The notes beneath the pieces are model-generated. The model did no database searches, was not told the origin of the DNA, and saw only the letters and a program-made list of their open reading frames with translations. From Candidatus Schekmanbacteria bacterium (lineage in GTDB: Bacteria > CSSED10-310 > JACPHN01): a stretch of 64,000 nucleotides of DNA. Shown piece after piece: positions 61,579-64,000 of this stretch (its first letter is position 1; each line of letters opens with the position of its first letter). The stretch lies in contig JACPHN010000225.1 in NCBI GenBank assembly GCA_016188575.1, positions 1 to 64,000 of the forward strand. The letters are read 5' to 3'. Made by a program: the position numbers and the translations under genes.

Positions 61579-62098
61579 TTGGGATTCCTTGCCACCTCGT
61601 TCGATGAGAAGCGCCGCGATCTGTCACAGCGTGACTTGCTGGCCGCGAATAACACATTGCTGCCTGTAGATAGTTTTTCCAGAAACGTAATGGTTTTCGC
61701 TGAGTCGCCAGAGAGCCGGTAGTCATTGAGAAACGCTCCGCCGGCTTGATCGCGTTCCCCAAGCTGTGCCAACACTTGACCGAGGCTCAACCAGGCTGAC
61801 GATCGCGTGGGCGATGTTGCGAGGACCTTGAAAAGAATCGTCTTTGCTTCGTCAAGGCGATTTGCTTCAAGATACGCGAAGGCGAGGTCGGTTTGAACCT
61901 CGATGTCCGCGGAGTCGGCGTCCAGGGCCTGATGGGAGCGTGGGTCATTTCGACGGAACGTTTGGCCGCGCATCTGGCCGCGACCGGATCGCGCTGGACC
62001 GTCCACGCGAGAACGCCGAGGTCGAAATGCGCCTCGGCGCGAGTTGGATCAAACGATCGCACGCCACGGGCGAAGCGAACGCATGCGTGGATCTCGAA
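61575..62098 (-). pseudogene. TPR protein, frameshifted
   Basis: Immediately after the caspase TGA, coding-like sequence resumes in the caspase frame: VRFARGVRSFDPTRAEAHFD and LGVLAWTVQRDPVAAR. After a shift near 61935 it continues as DIEVQTDLAFAYLEANRLDE, SAWLSLGQVLAQLGERDQAG and so on to 61575. Together they are two or three TPR units. Whether it was once fused to the caspase, or is a separate gene with damaged start, cannot be told. The last residues look like natural C-terminus or drift. Confidence 0.6.
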
Positions 62099-63676
62099 TC
62101 ATTCTCGCGTCTCCACCACGACCATCGCCGCCTGCCAGCTCGCGGTATCCCCCCACAGGTCGCGGCCGCCGCCGCTGCCGCTGCCGCCATCCCGCCGGGT
62201 TGCCTGACCCACCACCGCATCCTGCAGCTTCGCGAGGCCGAGCCGGTTGAACACCTCGGCCCACGTCATGCTCACCTCCTCCCCAAGCGATACGGGAGCC
62301 ATCGACAGCAGCGCCACGAGCACGTCGCGGCCGAATGGAGCCTGCACGGGAAAGGAGTAGGCGGCGTTACGCGGGATCGTGACACTGCCCGCCGCGACCT
62401 TGCCGTCGCGATCGTTGTCGTTCGGGAAGATGCGCGTGGCGACCTGCTGCTGGCTGAACGCCAGCACATAGAGATAACCGGGGGTGTCGGTTGTGACCTC
62501 GAAATCCAGCGATTCGCCGCTACGGTAGAACGGCTTGTCGCCCCGCGGGCGGATGCTCACGCGGATCGGCGACCGCGGGTTGCTCAACGCCACCGCGGGC
62601 GCCTGTTCCCACGTTGCAAAGATCGGAACGTCATCCAGGGGGACCGACGACAGCACCTCCACCTGTGGCTGCTGATCGCCGTCGAGCGACCCCGCCGCGT
62701 GCAGAGCGGCAATCCGTTCGGTAAGGCGCTGCCGAAGCTCGCGCAAGGTGGGGCGGGCACCTCCTTGGCTCGCCACGAAGAGGTAGGAAAGCGCTCCCCG
62801 TAGCTTGCCGTCTACCTCCAGCGGGTAGGCGCGCTGAGTGGGCGCCGCCGCCGAGATCACCACCGCACCCGATACCTTGCCCAGATGCGTGCCCTGCACG
62901 AAGGCGGCGGATGCCGGCTCGAGCCCGCGGGCGGTTGCCGAGGGCACGAGAACATATCCATCATCGCCGCCGATGCCGCGGGCTCGGTCGGGACCGAGGC
63001 CGAGCGACGGGGCCAACAGCGCGAGCTGATCCGGACGGGGCAAATACCGGGCGCCGCCGCCGCGCGGAAAGCGGCTCAGCTTGGGCATACCGCGCGCGAT
63101 CGTCCCTGAATGGCATGAGTCGAACACCAACACGGCGCGACGGCCCGACAACCGCGCGATCAGCTCGTCGAAGGTGTCGTCTCGGATCTGCCCTTGGCCG
63201 GCCGCGACCGTCGGGTCCACGTCGTAGGCCGCCAGCGTCTCGTCGAAACCATCGTCGGTCTCGTCGCCGTTGTCGTCCGGCAGTTGCGATCCGTGGCCCG
63301 CGTAGAGAAAGAACACGCGATCGCCGGGTTGACTGCCGGCGATCAGCCATTCGCGAAAGGAGGAGACGATGCCGGCGGCGGTCGCTTCACCATCCAGGAG
63401 CACCTTGACGGAATCGGGCGCGAAGCCGAACGACTCCTGCAGGAAGCGAGCGGTCGCCGTCGCGTCGAGCTGGCAGCCGGGGGTCGCGGGCACGCGCGGA
63501 TCACCATACCGCTCAATACCGACCAGAAGGGCGCGATCGCTTCCCCTGGCCATCGTGGACGCTGCACCAGAGACGATTACCATGGTCAGGACCGCTTTGC
63601 GCAGCAGACCCGCCAGTGGCCGGTGCTCGCGGCCACCGCCGCGAAGGGCGCGGCTCACCGATGCCTGCTGGGTCAT
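62099..63676 (-). CDS. Secreted metacaspase-like peptidase (C14)
   Basis: 525 residues. The polar N-terminus leads to a hydrophobic segment (LLRKAVLTMVIVSGAASTMARG), probably a signal peptide or anchor. The p20-like caspase fold follows: ALLVGIERYGDPRV, FFLYAGHGSQL with catalytic H128 and VLVFDSCHSGT with catalytic C188. Acidic DDNGDETDDGFDE between them matches the Ca-site region of metacaspases. From about 360 a DUF4384-like beta domain (SGESLDFEVTTDTPGYLYVL; IFPNDNDRDGKVAAGS) is present. The ATG overlaps the stop of the OmpA-family gene (ATGA). It would be an Arg/Lys-directed peptidase acting outside the cytoplasm. Confidence 0.92.
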   Translation of the reverse strand: MTQQASVSRALRGGGREHRPLAGLLRKAVLTMVIVSGAASTMARGSDRALLVGIERYGDPRVPATPGCQLDATATARFLQESFGFAPDSVKVLLDGEATAAGIVSSFREWLIAGSQPGDRVFFLYAGHGSQLPDDNGDETDDGFDETLAAYDVDPTVAAGQGQIRDDTFDELIARLSGRRAVLVFDSCHSGTIARGMPKLSRFPRGGGARYLPRPDQLALLAPSLGLGPDRARGIGGDDGYVLVPSATARGLEPASAAFVQGTHLGKVSGAVVISAAAPTQRAYPLEVDGKLRGALSYLFVASQGGARPTLRELRQRLTERIAALHAAGSLDGDQQPQVEVLSSVPLDDVPIFATWEQAPAVALSNPRSPIRVSIRPRGDKPFYRSGESLDFEVTTDTPGYLYVLAFSQQQVATRIFPNDNDRDGKVAAGSVTIPRNAAYSFPVQAPFGRDVLVALLSMAPVSLGEEVSMTWAEVFNRLGLAKLQDAVVGQATRRDGGSGSGGGRDLWGDTASWQAAMVVVETRE

Positions 63677-64000
63677 CTAGCACCTCCGAGGTTGACCACG
63701 GTGACGCGGCGATTGAGAGCACGGCCGTGTTCCGTATCGTTGGATGCAACTGGTGCCGCGGCCCCTATTCCGGAATAGGCAAAACGGTCAGCCGGCAGGG
63801 CAAACTTCTCGATGAGTGTCCGACCGACCGCCATGGCGCGCCGTTTCGACAGTTCCAGGTTGTACGGTTCCGCGCCCACGGAATCCGTGTGCCCTTCGAG
63901 AAGAGCTCGCGACGAGCGAAGATTTTCGGATTGTAAGGCTTTCGCGATCTCAGCGATCTGCTTCAGCGAGTCTGGCGTGATGCGATCGGAGTTGAAATCG
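63673..64000 (-). CDS. OmpA-family protein, C-terminal part (5' end beyond window)
   Basis: 109 codons of an OmpA/Pal peptidoglycan-binding domain: DFNSDRITPDSLKQIAEIAKAL, then LLEGHTDSVGAEPYNLELSKRRA, GRTLIEKFALPADRF, YSGIGAAAPVASND, GRALNRRVTV. The diaminopimelate-contacting Asp (D in HTDS) and Arg (in SKRR/NRRV) are present. The protein continues past base 64000, so the N-terminal part is unseen. Its stop overlaps the metacaspase start, making it the first seen gene of that operon. Confidence 0.92.
   Translation of the reverse strand, partial: DFNSDRITPDSLKQIAEIAKALQSENLRSSRALLEGHTDSVGAEPYNLELSKRRAMAVGRTLIEKFALPADRFAYSGIGAAAPVASNDTEHGRALNRRVTVVNLGGAR

Noticed and set aside
1-64000. tRNA, rRNA genes or CRISPR arrays
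   Set aside because: No T-loop-like GGTTCGA-type signals in a cloverleaf context, no rRNA blocks and no regularly spaced repeats were seen by eye.

Overview
The window is a 64-kb piece of a GC-rich Gram-negative bacterial chromosome. The style is deltaproteobacterial or Myxococcota-like in the broad sense, or Acidobacteria-like. The reasons are large kinase/ATPase/TPR sensor proteins, PEGA-domain kinases with zinc ribbons, an FHA protein with a zinc ribbon, an OmpA-family protein, a bifunctional PBP1C, a lipoprotein with a lipobox, and long secreted beta-sandwich proteins. Phylum is not resolved. I saw no tRNA, rRNA or CRISPR array.

Layout. (1) 0.1-1.5 kb: a graveyard of two mobile-element genes, the 3' end of an IS4/Tn5-type transposase on the minus strand abutting the 3' part of a large serine recombinase on the plus strand. 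(2) 1.6-12.4 kb, all minus: a NamZ-like exo-muramidase with a small membrane coiled-coil protein, a cyclase/AAA/TPR sensor whose cyclase site looks degenerate, then a polyphosphate block (CYTH protein, ppk1, and a two-domain PPK2 protein overlapping ppk1). (3) 12.6-21 kb: a SpoOM/arrestin-like protein with two Tudor-like repeats, a kinase/AAA/TPR sensor, and an LtaS-type membrane sulfatase. The last two are separated by a 1.25-kb module (nucleotidyltransferase, small partner ORF, GxxExxY remnant) flanked by 414-bp direct repeats. (4) 21.5-31.5 kb: a giant thrombospondin-3-repeat surface protein with two compensating frameshifts, a secreted subtilase and a second kinase/AAA/TPR sensor. (5) 31.6-39.8 kb: a zinc-ribbon/kinase/PEGA membrane protein, a lipoprotein, a TPR/membrane protein, a MITE-like element, a DtxR-type metalloregulator, a WaaL-type ligase with TPRs, and an FHA protein. 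(6) 39.8-44.6 kb: a sirtuin, a dimethylarginine dimethylaminohydrolase, an FmdB-type zinc ribbon behind a long structured leader, and a penicillin acylase-family enzyme. (7) 44.9-58.6 kb: a tight three-gene envelope operon of an unrecognised 1811-residue secreted protein, a thioester-containing alpha-2-macroglobulin and PBP1C. (8) 59-60.7 kb: a degraded gene, then a HigA-like repressor with a perfect palindromic operator, coupled to a nucleotidyltransferase. (9) 60.7-64 kb, minus: OmpA protein, secreted metacaspase, broken TPR gene and a carboxypeptidase-regulatory-like protein, coupled by stop/start overlaps.

Themes. Envelope surveillance and peptidoglycan work recur (NamZ, A2M-PBP1C, LtaS-like, WaaL-like, OmpA-caspase, acylase). 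Phospho-signalling is prominent: three Ser/Thr kinases, one FHA reader and three kinase- or cyclase-coupled ATPase/TPR proteins. The accessory loci most worth pursuing are the A2M operon with its unknown giant partner, the OmpA-metacaspase operon, the HigA-nucleotidyltransferase pair with its operator, and the direct-repeat-bounded nucleotidyltransferase module. Several genes carry long G/C homopolymers or frameshifts that could reflect slippage, decay or sequencing error.
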